From Gigaspora margarita (Eukaryota > Glomeromycota > Glomeromycetes > Diversisporales > Gigasporaceae): a stretch of DNA of 64,000 nucleotides. A program made the position numbers and the translations under genes. The notes under the pieces are model-generated. The model was not told where the DNA came from. It was given only the letters and a program-made list of their open reading frames with translations, and made no database searches. The stretch spans positions 212,333-276,332 of the forward strand of contig WTPW01000013.1 in assembly GCA_009809945.1 (NCBI GenBank), given 5' to 3'. Positions within the stretch are counted from its first letter, which is position 1. The number at the start of each line of letters is the position of its first letter. Shown here piece after piece: positions 31,962 to 43,382 of the stretch.

Positions 31962-34915
31962 ATGCCGATTAAAATTTTCGAAAAACTTTCAAATAACTAT
32001 ATTAAACTTTTCGAAGATGGTTATGATTTCAATGTAGTTATTGAAGTTGGAAAATCCCCTGATATCAAGGAATTTAAGGCACATACCACGATATTAAAAT
32101 ATAGGTCTTTGTATTTTCAAAATAAATTAGAAAAAATTGTCAGCGACTCGACAAACGTCAAAAGAATTAACATAAAACCGCACATTTCTATTCAACAATT
32201 TGAAATTTTCATCAAGTAAGTTAGACCGATTGAAATTATAATTTTGTTTAACGTGTCTTTTTGGTGCTTAAGCGCAATGGAGATCAATCTAAACAAAAAT
32301 TATATTATATTCCTATTCTTATTGGATGGTTTAAAACCACGTAATTTATTAAAATTTCAAGATGTATTGGACATAGATTTTGGCTTGTTTGATTTCATAA
32401 GAGGAGGTAGAAAGAACGTTAAACGAAATTATAATTTCCAACCGCCTTATAAGTAAATTAACTATTTTTATAATTTCCTTAATTGACTTTATTTTTTAAT
32501 TTAATAATAGGTATATTTATGGAGGGTTGGCGATTTTAGATAACCTCGAAGCTCAATTTATTTTTGATCTTACGTTAGCCGCTTATGAGTTACTTCTTGA
32601 AGAGTTAGCAGAAACTCTTGAAACTTATTTAATTGAGTATATGACAGACTGGCTACATTCTAATTTTAATCAGGTTTATAAAACGAGTTTCCAAAATAAT
32701 AAACTTCAAAAATTGCAAGAATGGTGTAGCGACATCGCAGCAAAATATCCCAACCTTGTTTTTGATTCGGAACATTTCACCTCCTTTAATGAAATTGGAT
32801 TAATTTCACTTATTAAACGTGATGATTTACAAATGGATGAGATTGAAATTTGGAATTTTATTATAAAATGGGGAATTGCTCAAAATCCTAGTCTACCTTC
32901 CAATCTTGAAGACTGGTCTGATGAAAATTTTATGACTTTAAAGGTCACTTTGAAAAATTTTTTACCTTTTATCCGTTATTTTCAAATTTCTGGTGCAGAT
33001 GTTGCAAATCACATAATGCCATATTCTCAAATTCTTGGGAAAAAACTTTGGATTGATTTAACTAAAAAATTTATGATACCTAATTATCAAGCAATTCCAA
33101 TGATTCCACCATCTCGAATAAATTTCAAAAAAAAGGAAGCACGTGAATATTTTATACAAGGTAAATTATCTCAAAGCGTTAGAACTTGAAGAAGAAATTT
33201 TCGAGATTAGCCAGCATGATGTTGAAGATCAAAGTTCTTCGGTCTGGGATCTTTCTTATAGCGACTGTAGCTTTGAAGAAATGAATGGGTTAATTAAGGC
33301 ACTTTGCAAGAATACCACGCTGATTTCATTGAATCTTACTGGTAATAATCTTGGATCTGAAGGAGGAAAAGCAATGGCAGATGCGCTTTGTAAAAATACT
33401 ATGCTGAAATATTTAAATCTTAAACAGAATTCTCTTGGTTTAGAAGGGGGAAAAGCATTAGCAGATGCACTTTGCAAGAACACTACGCTAACTTTTTTGA
33501 ATCTTGAAGAGAATGTTCTTGAATTTGAAGGAGTAAATGCATTAGCAGATGCACTTTTCAAGAACACCACGTTGGCTTCTTTGAATCTTACTAAAAATGA
33601 TCTTAAATCAAAAGAAGGAAAAGCACTAGCAGTTGCGCTCTTCAAGAATACCACACTAACTTTTTTGGATCTTGGTGATAATGAACTTGGAGCAGAAGGA
33701 GGTAAAGCATTAGCAGGTGCAATTTACAAGAATACCTCGCTAACTTCTTTGAGCCTTTATAATAATAATCTTGGATCAGAAGGAGGAAAAGTATTAGCAG
33801 ATGCACTTTGCAAGAACTCTACGCTAACCTTTTTGAATCTTCAAGGTAATAATCTTGGATCAGAAGGAGGAAAAGCACTAGCAGATGCACTTTGCAAGAA
33901 CGCTACATTGAAAATTTTGAATCTTAGTTATAATAACCTTGGATCAGAAGAAGGAAAAGCATTAGCAGACGCACTTTGCCAGAACTCTACATTGAAAGAT
34001 TTTATTCTTAGTTATAATAAACTTGGATCAGAAGAAGGAAAATCATTAGCAGATGCACTTTGCAAGAATACCACGTTAACTTCTTTGAATCTCCGTTATA
34101 ATAATCTTGGATCAGAAGGAGGAAAAGCATTAGCAGATTCACTTTGCAAGAATTCCACGTTAACATTTTTGGATCTTAATCATAATTGTCTTGGACCAGA
34201 AGGTGGAAAAGCATTGGCAGATGCACTTTGCAAGAACTTTACGCTGACTTCTTTGAATCTTGGATATAATGAACTTGGATCAGAAGGAGGAAAAGCATTA
34301 GCTGATGCACTTTGCGAGAATACCACACAGACTTCTTTGGATCTTGAAGTAAATGATCTTGAATCAGAAGTAGGAAAAGCACTAGCAGATGCACTCTTCA
34401 AGAATACAACACTGACTTCTTTAGATCTTGGTAAAAATAATCTTGGATCAGAAGGAGGAAAAGCATTTGCAGATGCACTTTGCAAAAATGTTACATTGAC
34501 TTTTTTGAATCTTTGTAATAATAATATTGGATCTGAGGGAGGAAAAGCATTAGCTGATGCACTTTATAAGAATTCCACACTGACTTCTTTGAATCTTTTA
34601 AGTAATGAACTTGGATCAGAAGGAGTAAAAGCATTAGCAGATGCACTTCGCAAGAACTCCACGCTGAAAGATTTGGATCTTCAAAATAATAATCTTGGAG
34701 CAGAAGGAGGAAAAGCATTAGCTGATGCACTTCACAAAAACTCATCGTTGACTTCTTTGAATCTTATAGAAAATGAAATTGGGTTAGAAGCAGGAAAAGC
34801 ATTAGTGGATGCACTTTGCAAAAACACTACTCTTACTTCTTTTGTTCTTGATGATAAGATTTATTATAAATTAATCAAGACAAGGGGTGTCAATCTAAAG
34901 ATAATGATCTGTTGA
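31962..34915 (+). CDS. BTB-BACK protein with 18 leucine-rich repeats
   Basis: Exon 1 (31962-32215) encodes a BTB/POZ domain: MPIKIFEKLSNNYI, then YDFNVVIEVG, FKAHTTILKYRSLYFQNKL and the strand near QFEIFIK. A GTAAGT donor (32216) and a TAATAG acceptor (32510) split the AAG codon, and exon 2 resumes YIYGGLAILDN. Exon 2 carries BACK-type sequence (LIKRDDLQMDEIEIWNFIIK, WGIAQNPSL, FLPFIRYF). The LRR part (to 34915) has 18 perfectly 28-residue repeats, LNLxxNxLGSEGGKALADAL-CKNTTLTS, ending in FVLDDKIYYKL. From family knowledge, BTB-BACK proteins bind Cul3 E3 ligases through BTB and use the C-terminal repeat to choose a target; here that would be an RNI-like LRR. BACK and LRR frames differ by one base near 33161-33182, where only a 16-22-nt intron would reconcile them. 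So one indel, or a separate LRR gene starting at 33143, must be considered. Confidence 0.8.
32216..32510 (+). other. Intron 1 of the BTB gene, with an in-frame ORF inside
   Basis: GTAAGT starts and TAATAG ends the 295-nt intron, far longer than the 66-79-nt introns of the other multi-exon gene here. A 70-codon frame (32244-32453; includes FQDVLDIDFGLFDFIRGG and NFQPPYK) ends at a second donor, AA/GTAAAT (32453), that would also splice in phase to exon 2. It may be a cassette exon, an inserted sequence, or chance. Confidence 0.5.
33329..34840 (+). repeat. 18 tandem 84-bp LRR coding units
   Basis: Eighteen consecutive units of exactly 28 codons run without a gap. Most carry CTTGGATCAGAAGGAGGAAA and GCATTAGCAGATGCACTTTG almost unchanged, so DNA identity between distant units is high. 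Variation is concentrated in the xxN positions of the LxLxxN strand, the solvent-exposed face, and units 3, 4, 13 and 18 are most divergent. The minus-strand frames here are shadows. Confidence 0.95.
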
Positions 34916-35995
34916 TTAAGCTTTCATCTATTATCTTTATCTATTCATTGCACTATTATCCAAATCATTTATCTAGATTATCTGGTGGTGCTATCTTTTA
35001 ATAAGATTGCTATGCAATTTCATATTACTAGGACTAGTATTAAATGTCAATTTTAAAATAACAGCTTATTTTTATACTCAAATACCTTCTATGGTTATAC
35101 TGTAGAATAATCTTATTGGCTAAATAACCCGTGACAATCACTTAAGTTAAACAACTTGGATCTTATAACTGTCATTTTTTCATAGACATTTTAATAATTA
35201 GATTTAAAATTTGTATTTCACAAAATAAATGTTAGCAAATCATTAGAAAGATCGTTTCAATTAATTTAGTAATCGACGTCAAAATTTTTGAATTGTGATA
35301 CTGCATAGTACACAATTACAATAAAGTTAACAGCATTTTTGATTAGTACTATATTTTAGTATTATAGTCATGCCCTCGCACGAGACAAACTAATTATATG
35401 TTCATAGTTTTTATTGAATATTATAATAATTAAAATAATAATAATTTATTTAATGATTCTATTTTTAAACTCTAATTTCAACCCTAGTGAAACTCGGTAT
35501 TCAAATTTTTATCAGATATAAATTTTAAATTAATTATTCGCATTCACCTTCCTAACTTCAATTACATTTTGGTAACAAATTCGTTAGTTTTATGTCGCCT
35601 GGTTATATCATGGCAAATACTATAATATCAATTTGTAATATAGAGTTATTGGTGCGGAGAATTCAATAATGGTATTACCAGGCTTCCTACAACGATCGGA
35701 AATTAAATTTAAGTAATCGATAATCTTTAAATTAAATTGCATACTACGCTTAGCGATAATAAAATTATTAATAAAAAGAAAATATTGCGACGTAGATTGA
35801 GTTTTATATAAATACCAGATTCATTCGTATTTTTTTTCATTATCTTTCTTCTTCTCTGCAAATCATTCTTTAAATAGTATAAAAAAATTCCAAAAATAAA
35901 AATAAAACAGATACTTATCATAAACCCAAAATGAAGAAATAAATGAGATTATTAATGGCACGATCCCTGCAAACACCAATAAAGCAACTGGATGT
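34916..35995. other. Downstream AT-rich stretch, no gene recognised
   Basis: Nothing beyond simple AT-rich sequence is seen; the 64-residue minus-strand frame at 35727-35921 is Leu/Ile-rich noise. No clear polyadenylation signal could be chosen among many AATAAA-like words. Confidence 0.25.
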
Positions 35996-36158
35996 AACAT
36001 TGTCAAAAACAAATATTTACTAATTTTAAAACAGAAATTATATGTAAAATTATGCTCTAAACAATTTTGCTACTAAGTAAAGTTGTTCAGTGCATAATTT
36101 TTTTATATAATTTCTGTTCAAAATTAGTAAATATTTGTTTTTGACAAAGTTACATTTT
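35996..36158. repeat. 163-bp near-perfect hairpin
   Basis: TGTCAAAAACAAATATTTAC, TAATTTTAAAACAGAAATTAT and CATAATTTT-type blocks in the left half are all found inverted in the right half, with arms of about 75 bp and almost no loop (centre near 36077). Small foldback MITE or hairpin-forming transcript source. Confidence 0.7.
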
Positions 36159-36256
36159 GAAATTGTACAGAATTAACAAAATTTTGACTTAGTTTTTAAG
36201 CTCAATTTTTTCTCCTTTTCATGTTTTATATAACTGTAAAATTTAATTTTAAGTAA

Positions 36257-36421
36257 GGGGCATGCCATTTATTATGTGATATTTTTTACTTAGTAGCCAC
36301 CCCATCCATGTATGATGTGATCACTTTATTTAATTTTGATTTGTTAATATAATATATAGACATGATTACTATTACTAACCATGTATCCATGATAAAAATC
36401 ATGTGATAAATGGCATGCCCC
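36257..36421. mobile_element. 165-bp Harbinger-type MITE, GGGGCATGCC end
   Basis: GGGGCATGCCATTTATTATG is mirrored by TAAATGGCATGCCCC with TAA on both sides (36254-36256, 36422-36424), a 3-bp duplication typical of PIF/Harbinger. No coding content. Confidence 0.7.
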
Positions 36422-36424
36422 TAA

Positions 36425-37295
36425 TTAGTTAAGCTGAAATAATCTTTAACTTAAAGTTCATAGTAAATTCATATGTTTTATTATAATTTTTATTATAGAC
36501 AACATTTGGACCTATTTTAAAAGAACATGTCATAGGTCTGATATATAGATAATTATACATCAATTCTTATCTAATCTAAATAATAAAAAGCTATATAGTT
36601 AATTATCTATAATAATTCACTAATTGGAATATTTCTATATAGTATATATAATAGAAATTCTATAAATTTATATACTTGGTATCTTACCTTCACTAAATAG
36701 TAACCTCTTGGTTTTACTTTTTTTGTTTTATATACAAAATTTAGTTAGTCTGGTTGTTTTATACTTTGAACTATATATATTTAAATAGAACTTTACTAAG
36801 AAATAGCAATATAACAGTATAGGATTAATTTGAATTAAATAAATATATTGTAGTGTAGCTCAAATACTTCAAGTTTGCTTAGAAGACTTGTTGTCCTTCA
36901 TAGCAGAATTAAGTTATGTGAGATTTTAAATAAGTATTATAAAACAATATAAAAAAGCTTTATTAATTGTGTAACTAATCTACAAATAATCAGATAGTCC
37001 CACCTGTTACTACAAGAGTTGCTTTTAGTGTTGTCTTGATTTAATCTGGGATAGAGAATATTATAAAATAACAATTACACAATTTATATTTATACCAATA
37101 GTGATATCCAGTTTATAAGAAATTTTCAAAAAAAAATCAAAGTGGTATAGATACAGTACCTGCTATAAATATCTGATCCCAGATAACTTTTTATAGAGGA
37201 TTTAAAGTGATTTAAAATTTTCTTTAACAAAAGAATATCATAAAAGCTGATCATCCATACTTTTTGTAGATAATAAAACATCTATGTTGGGCACC
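36425..37295. other. AT-rich spacer, no gene seen
   Basis: No supported frame, RNA gene or terminal repeat was found in this stretch. Confidence 0.25.
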
Positions 37296-38802
37296 TATCC
37301 CTTAGTTTGTAAAGGTTTGCAGGCAAAATTGCCTATATTATTACTATAAATATATCTTTGATCTACTTTTTTAATTATTTAAAATATTTAAATAAAATTT
37401 GGTATGATAATATTTGAAAACAAGGGTTATATTTTTGAATAACTTAATTTTATATTATAAAACAAAAAGTTTATGTTGCTTATAAGCTAAAAATATTTAA
37501 TTTTAAAAAATTTTTTAATCAAAAAAATAATTTACAATATCTATGCAAATTATTTAAATATTGGTTTTAAAAATATAGTTCCTAATACAATATTGTAGTT
37601 TATATAAAGGATTACAACTTTTATTATTGCACTTTAATTGATAATCTGCCTGTCAGCTGAAAAGTGATAAAATGTGGCATGCTTCTATCTAAAATTTTTT
37701 TCTTATTAAGTTAATAATATATGCCACTAATTGAAAGTTTTAAAGCTTGTCGAGACGCATTTAACAGTTGTTAGATCAACCAAATCAGCCCAGTGGATGG
37801 CGAGATATCATTGAAAAATAATTGGGCAACTATATAAAATCCCGTGATGGAGATTACATATAAAAATCACTATAGGCAAAATGTGGCATGCTTCTATCTA
37901 AAAGTTTTTTCTTACTAAGTTAACGATACATGTCCACTAATTGAAAGTTGTAGAGCACATTGAGATGCATCTAATGGTAGTTAGATCATCCAAATTGGCT
38001 AAGTAGATGGTGAGATATCATTGAAAAATGATTGGCTGACTATATAAAATCTCTATGTAAACAAACATTGTTTACATATAGTTAGCCAATCGTTTTAAAA
38101 ATATCTCACCATTCACTGGGCCGAATTGGATGATCTAACCACTATTAGATGCGTCTCATTGAGCTCTACAACCTTCAATTAGTGGATATGTATTGTTAGC
38201 TTAGTAAGAAAAAACTTTTAGATAGAGCACACCACATTTCGCCTATAGTGATTTTCATATATAATCTCTGTCATGGGATTTTATATAGTCAGCTGATCAT
38301 TTTTCGATGATATCTCACCATCCATTGGGCCGATTTGGATGAGTCAACTACCTTAGATGTGTCTTGATGAGCTCTATAACTTTCAATCAGTGGACATATG
38401 TCATTAACTTAATATAAGAAAAAAATTTTAGATAGAAGCATGCTATATTTCATCACTTTCCAGTTGACAGATAGATTATCAATTAAGTAATTTACTTGTA
38501 AAAATTAAGACTTGTATTAGAAGTAAAATTTTTTTTATAGACAGAGACATATAAAATTTGAGAAAACCTAAAGAAAAAATTCTATAGTAAAAGTTCCAAA
38601 ACAAAAACTTTAAACTTTTATTATACCAAAGTTTTTTAATAATTTAAAAAATTTTTTAATAAAGTTAATAAAACAAACCTAATATTATATTTTTTACTTA
38701 AAAATTATATAGCTAAAATTAATATTTAAAGTTTTATTTAAAAAATTTAAAATTTTAAAATTTATGCAGGCAAATATGCCTGCATAACAAATTAAGGGAT
38801 AA
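37296..38802. mobile_element. TATCCCTTAG element, copy 2 (with palindrome inserted)
   Basis: TATCCCTTAGTTTGTA with GCAGGCAAAATTGCC inside starts the element. TGCAGGCAAATATGCCTGCA and AAATTAAGGGATA end it. It is longer than copies 1 and 3 because the four-unit palindrome at 37660-38470 lies inside. Confidence 0.65.
37660..38470. repeat. ~800-bp palindrome of four ~200-bp units
   Basis: A unit starting AAAATGTGGCATGCTTCTAT and running to GACTATATAAAATC occurs twice in forward orientation (from about 37670 and 37878). It then occurs twice in reverse, meeting at TGTAAACAAACATTGTTTACA near 38060. Arms are about 400 bp at roughly 80-90% identity by eye. Confidence 0.75.
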
Positions 38803-38879
38803 TAAAAATTGCTATACTTATCACAGACATACATCATAGCCCACTTTTTATTTAAATTAATATAAATGTTCTAACAATA

Positions 38880-39320
38880 ATGCAGTCAATCTCAAAGTTT
38901 AAGGGCTCTTTTGAATTCTACAGTCTTGTAGAATTCAAAAGAGGCCTCAAACATTGATATGGGCTAAGTTGGTCTCAAAATACATGGCTGAAAATTTAAA
39001 AAAAATTAAATAATTATTTGATTCTGCCAAAATTTAAACAAAAATATTTTGACAATAATGTGATCAATTTTAATATTTAAAGGCTTTTTTTGAATTCTAT
39101 ATGCATGTAAAATTCAAAAGAGCACTTAAACATTAAAATTGATCACATGGTTGTCAAAATATATGCATTTAAGTTTTTTAAAAAATTTTATTTCAACACT
39201 TTTCCAATTAACTAAATTTTAAATAAAAATATCTTAGCATTGACATAATCAATTTTAATGCTTGATAGCTCTTTTTAATTCTGCATATATATAGAATTAA
39301 AAAGAGCTATCAAACATTAA
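38880..39320. repeat. Three evenly spaced stem-loops in a ~180-bp tandem unit
   Basis: Hairpins centre near 38924, 39103 and 39288. The first has a 15-bp stem CTCTTTTGAATTCTA around a 6-base loop and the third a longer stem TGATAGCTCTTTTTAATTCT. Each is flanked by the same phrases (CAATTTTAATRYTT before, AACATTAAAATTGATCA after), so the array is a tandem repeat of about 180 bp. Confidence 0.7.
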
Positions 39321-39655
39321 AATTGATCATTTAAAAATTTAGAGGTACTTATCATATATAAAAATACATGAACTTTATAATTATGTGATATCCTGATATA
39401 GAGGATTATTGGTCACAAAAAAATATGGATAACCTATATCTGTGATACTCTTTATGCACCAAAAATTTTAAGACATTACAAATTAACTCTGGGAAATTAC
39501 TAGGGTCATATACTTATAGCTGGCTCTGTAGAAATTCTAATGCTTTTGTGATTTCTGTTTATCCCATTTCTAAAGGCTTCCAAGAATCAATTTATAATTT
39601 TAAATTATATTTTTTTAAAAGACTATTATTAGCTTCAAAGTGTGCTTCTTTATAC
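39321..39655. other. AT-rich spacer, no gene seen
   Basis: Nothing recognised apart from simple sequence. Confidence 0.2.
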
Positions 39656-39872
39656 CAAATTCTATTATAAATAAGCACCTTTTTTGTGAAATTTTAAACT
39701 CAAATATTTTGAAAACTATCTAATCAAACTCAATAAAAATTATTTATTTAAATTTTATAAACTTATAAAGTTTTAAGTTAAAAAAATTTTTATTAAGTTT
39801 GATTAAATAATTTTCAAGTTATTTGAATTTAAATTTTCAAAAAAGGGTGCTTATTCATAATAGGATACAATA
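39656..39872. repeat. 217-bp foldback, CTATTATAAATAAGCACC end
   Basis: CTATTATAAATAAGCACC with TTTTTTGTGAAATTTTAAAC inside is matched in reverse by the right half (GTGCTTATTCATAATAG and neighbours), with arms of about 85-90 bp. Confidence 0.6.
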
Positions 39873-40767
39873 TTTACAAATAAAAGATATAATTAAATTT
39901 ATTTAATTATATTTAATTTTAATTATATTTATTTTTAATTACATTTATTATTATAGTTTGATATATTATTTATTTTTTGACTAATTTTAATATGTATTTT
40001 TATATTTTGAATTTTTAAATAATCAATAGTATTACAATATACAATTGGTTAAAAAAGTATATTAAATACTATTAAAAATTATTTGTACTACTATTGGCAT
40101 TAATATAAAAGGTCAAAACATTGTTAACTATTCTGGAAAATTAATGGCTATTATATTTTTTATTTCAAAAAGCTGTTCTGATAGTTACAACTATAATATT
40201 GACTGGGCATAAAAGTAAAATTTCATACTATATTCATGTCTATCAATTAAAAGAAAATACATTTTTATTATTGATCAATAACATTACCTTCAAGCAATTT
40301 GAAATACAAAAATTTAAAAATCTCAAATAACTTGGAAGCTTCAAATGATTTAGAAGCTTCAAATAATTCAGAAGTCTTAAATGAATTAAAACCTTAAGTA
40401 CATTAAAAGTAATTATTTATTATTTTGAATTTAGTTAGAGTTATAACTATATAAAGTTAGGACAAAAGCAAATTATATAAGCAAATTAGCTTTTTAAAAA
40501 TTTTATTGGTGCACTAAAATAAGTTTAAATAGCTAGTTTTGATATTTTTGTTATTTTTTATTTTTGTTTATTTTGTTGCTGTTTCTGATTTGTTGAGCTA
40601 ATTCACTATTGTTAACCTAAAAGAATTGGTATAAACACAAAAGTGATTATAAATTTTGATCTAGTAATCAGAATTAAATAAAACTACTACCATTTAAATT
40701 AGCTCACTGAGACAATTCCAACAAGCTATAAACTATTCAAAATGATTACTAAATAACAAGATTAGAG
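39873..40767. other. AT-rich stretch with weak CTTCAAAT repeats
   Basis: At about 40290-40400 a phrase like AACTTGGAAGCTTCAAATGA recurs three or four times imperfectly at 18-24 bp. No gene. Confidence 0.3.
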
Positions 40768-41594
40768 AGGACCCCTGAATATATGCAAAAAACTTTGCAA
40801 TATACTCAAACTAAATTTTTTAAAACGTTTGTCTATTTGTGTACAAAAATGAGCTTTTTGATAGCAAATTTGCTTGACCTTTGATATACACTTAATTAAT
40901 ATTATTAAAAAAAGATTGGCGTACACTTAATAATTATGTTGAATTGGTATATCGTACAGTACATAAGAGAGTTATATTAATTTCTCCACCAATTGTTGTT
41001 ATTGGCCAATCAGAATGCAAGATCAGGTATAATGTGATGATTAAAACAACAATTGCTTTTTTTTGAAAAGTTACACTTATTACAAAACTTTGCCTAAAAA
41101 ATCATCTTTTGTATAATAATAAAAAATTCTTTGCAAAATTTTAGTACTGTATAATATTATCTACTAACTTTAACAAAGAAGACATATTTTATTTAGAAAA
41201 TAATATATAAATTAGCATGAATAATTCTGGGCAGTCAGACAATGTGAAGAAATTAGTAAATTCTATAAAAAAATATATATTCTGAAAAGTTATGAATAAA
41301 AAATGAATAAATATAAATTACAAGCAAGGTCAGGATGAAACTTTGAGAAAATATCCAAAAATTCCAAAAAGCAAGCTTAAATATTTAAATCTTTATTATA
41401 TATTAGCTTAATAATAAATTTTGCTTTATTGTACACTTGATTAATGTATAAAAAACTTATATTAAACTTATATTATACATTAAATATATAGCTTTAAGAC
41501 AATGTACTCTTCCATAATAAAATTTTTTTGTATACCTATATAAGATTTGAAGACAAAGGTTTATATATATAACATATCAGTATTTAGGGGTCCT
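40768..41594. mobile_element. AGGACCCC-end element, copy B (inverse of A)
   Basis: AGGACCCCTGAATATATGC starts it, TATTTAGGGGTCCT ends it, with a perfect 8-bp duplication GATTAGAG (40760-40767, 41595-41602). Its left end matches the right end of copy A and its right end (AAGACAAAGGTTTATATATA) the left end of A, so it is an inverted, shorter copy. No transposase. Confidence 0.85.
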
Positions 41595-41679
41595 GATTAG
41601 AGCTACCAAAGATCTACTCTTAGTGCTGCAATCTGATTGGCTAGGCAATTACTGCAAACAAATTTATTACAGTATTACA

Positions 41680-41859
41680 AGGACCCCGAAATATATATAG
41701 ATAGGTCAGGTTAATTATAGGGTTACTAAAAAAGGAAAGATTTGCAGAAAAAACTTCAAAAATAAGCAAAAAAATTACTATAAATAGCAAAGATCTGCAT
41801 AAAAACCTCAAAAATAAGCAAACTTATACCTGACCTATCTATGTATATTTCGGGGTCCT
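41680..41859. mobile_element. AGGACCCC-end MITE, copy D (180 bp)
   Basis: AGGACCCCGAAATATATATA and TATATTTCGGGGTCCT-like ends, continuing as AGATAGGTCAGG / CCTGACCTATCT, are flanked by GTATTACA / GTAGTACA (7 of 8 identical). The interior has two direct copies of an AAAAACCTCAAAAATAAGCAAA phrase. Confidence 0.75.
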
Positions 41860-42170
41860 GTAGTACATATAAAGCATGTCATTTTTGAAGAACCTTTATT
41901 ATATATTTTATTTATTCAACATATATTATTTATTTATATATTTTATTTATTCTATATATACTATATATTTTATTAGTTGAGATTGTAGCCAGTGTTGGAA
42001 ATCTTATGTTCTCATGTTCTCATGAGAACATCACTTTTAATTTGAGAACATTTACAAAATTTAAGATGTTCTCTATTAAATTTTTTTTGAAAAAAAAAGT
42101 TTGAAAAATATTTTCTCTATATTAATATTTAAAGTAATAAAAAGTTTATTTTATTAATAGAAAAAATGTG

Positions 42171-42494
42171 TTTGTCACCGGCGGTGACAGTCACCAGAGC
42201 ATGATCAACCAATTAGATCATGTAATGTTATGATTAAAACAAAACAAAGTATCGAAACTTACTATCGTTAGGGTTAGGTTAGAGCCATGGTTAGGGTTCA
42301 GGTTAAGCTTTGTATATAGTAAAATTTTGCTAGGAATTTTTTTTTGTATAAAAAAAAGTAGGTTCATAGACAAAATTTTAAGTTAGAAGTAATTTTCCAA
42401 AAAAATCAAAGTTTTTGCATTTTTTATATTACACATGATCCTTTGATCTAATTGGTCGATCACACTCCAGTGACTGTCACTGCTGGTAACAAAT
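42171..42494. mobile_element. 324-bp MITE, TTTGTCACCGGCGGTGAC end
   Basis: TTTGTCACCGGCGGTGACAG (then GTCACCAGAG and ACCAATTAGATCA) pairs with GACTGTCACTGCTGGTAACA at the right. Arms are about 55 bp. A lone similar phrase, CAGTGGTGACTGTCACC, is at about 24684. Confidence 0.6.
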
Positions 42495-43382
42495 AGATTC
42501 ACCCTTATTAATATAGTAGTTTAAATAATTAAGTTCATAAATATTTAATTGTTAGTTGTTGAAATAGAAGACAATTTAGTATTTTTGAATTATAGAAAGA
42601 TTTTGAATAATATAATTTATTAGGTTATCCATTTTTAGTTTTGGTGTAATATAGTTGCATAGCTACATTATTTTATAGTACTGGATAGCAAAATGCATCC
42701 ACTTTTATTAATAAAACTTTAAATCATTATAACTTTTTTAAAACAAGTTAAATCAAAAAACTCTTTGACAAATTGATAGATTTTTTTTCTAAACTATATT
42801 TCTGTCAAAGGATTTCTATAACTTTTTGTTTTAAAGAAGTTATTAAAGTTAAAGTTTGTTGGTTTAGGTCACAGATAAGTACTAGGTCTACTTTTGTTTA
42901 TCTAGCTATATGTCTGAATTCTTTTTCTTAGTATTAGATTTAAATTATGAAATTTTTTCCAATTGTAAAAAGTTTCCATTAAATTTAATAAAGATAAGAG
43001 CAAGGTCTCACCATTAAAATTAAAAAAAAAAAAGTTAAAGTTTGTAATGATTTTAAAAATTAGCATTTAATATAAAAAAAAAGAAAAAAAAATATTTAAT
43101 TGACCAATTAGAATTGATTGTATCAAAATTAGTTGATCTGAATTAATTATTTAAAAATAATAAATTTTGTGCTCTATATAAATAGAGTGGATGTCTTATG
43201 CTGTCCAGTACTAACTAACTTTAATATACTAGTACATATAATATTATTATATTGAATACCAATTAAATCAATATTTAATATAAGTTTTCAGAGAGCCAAA
43301 CTCACTATGATGATAACATAAATTTTTTGCAAGAAAATTACCTAGCAAATTTTTAGTTATTATAATTTTAAACTTTGTACTA

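Noticed and set aside
33256..34745. Minus-strand open frames under the LRR gene
   Set aside because: They are shadows produced by the 84-bp periodicity; their repeats mirror the plus-strand codons.
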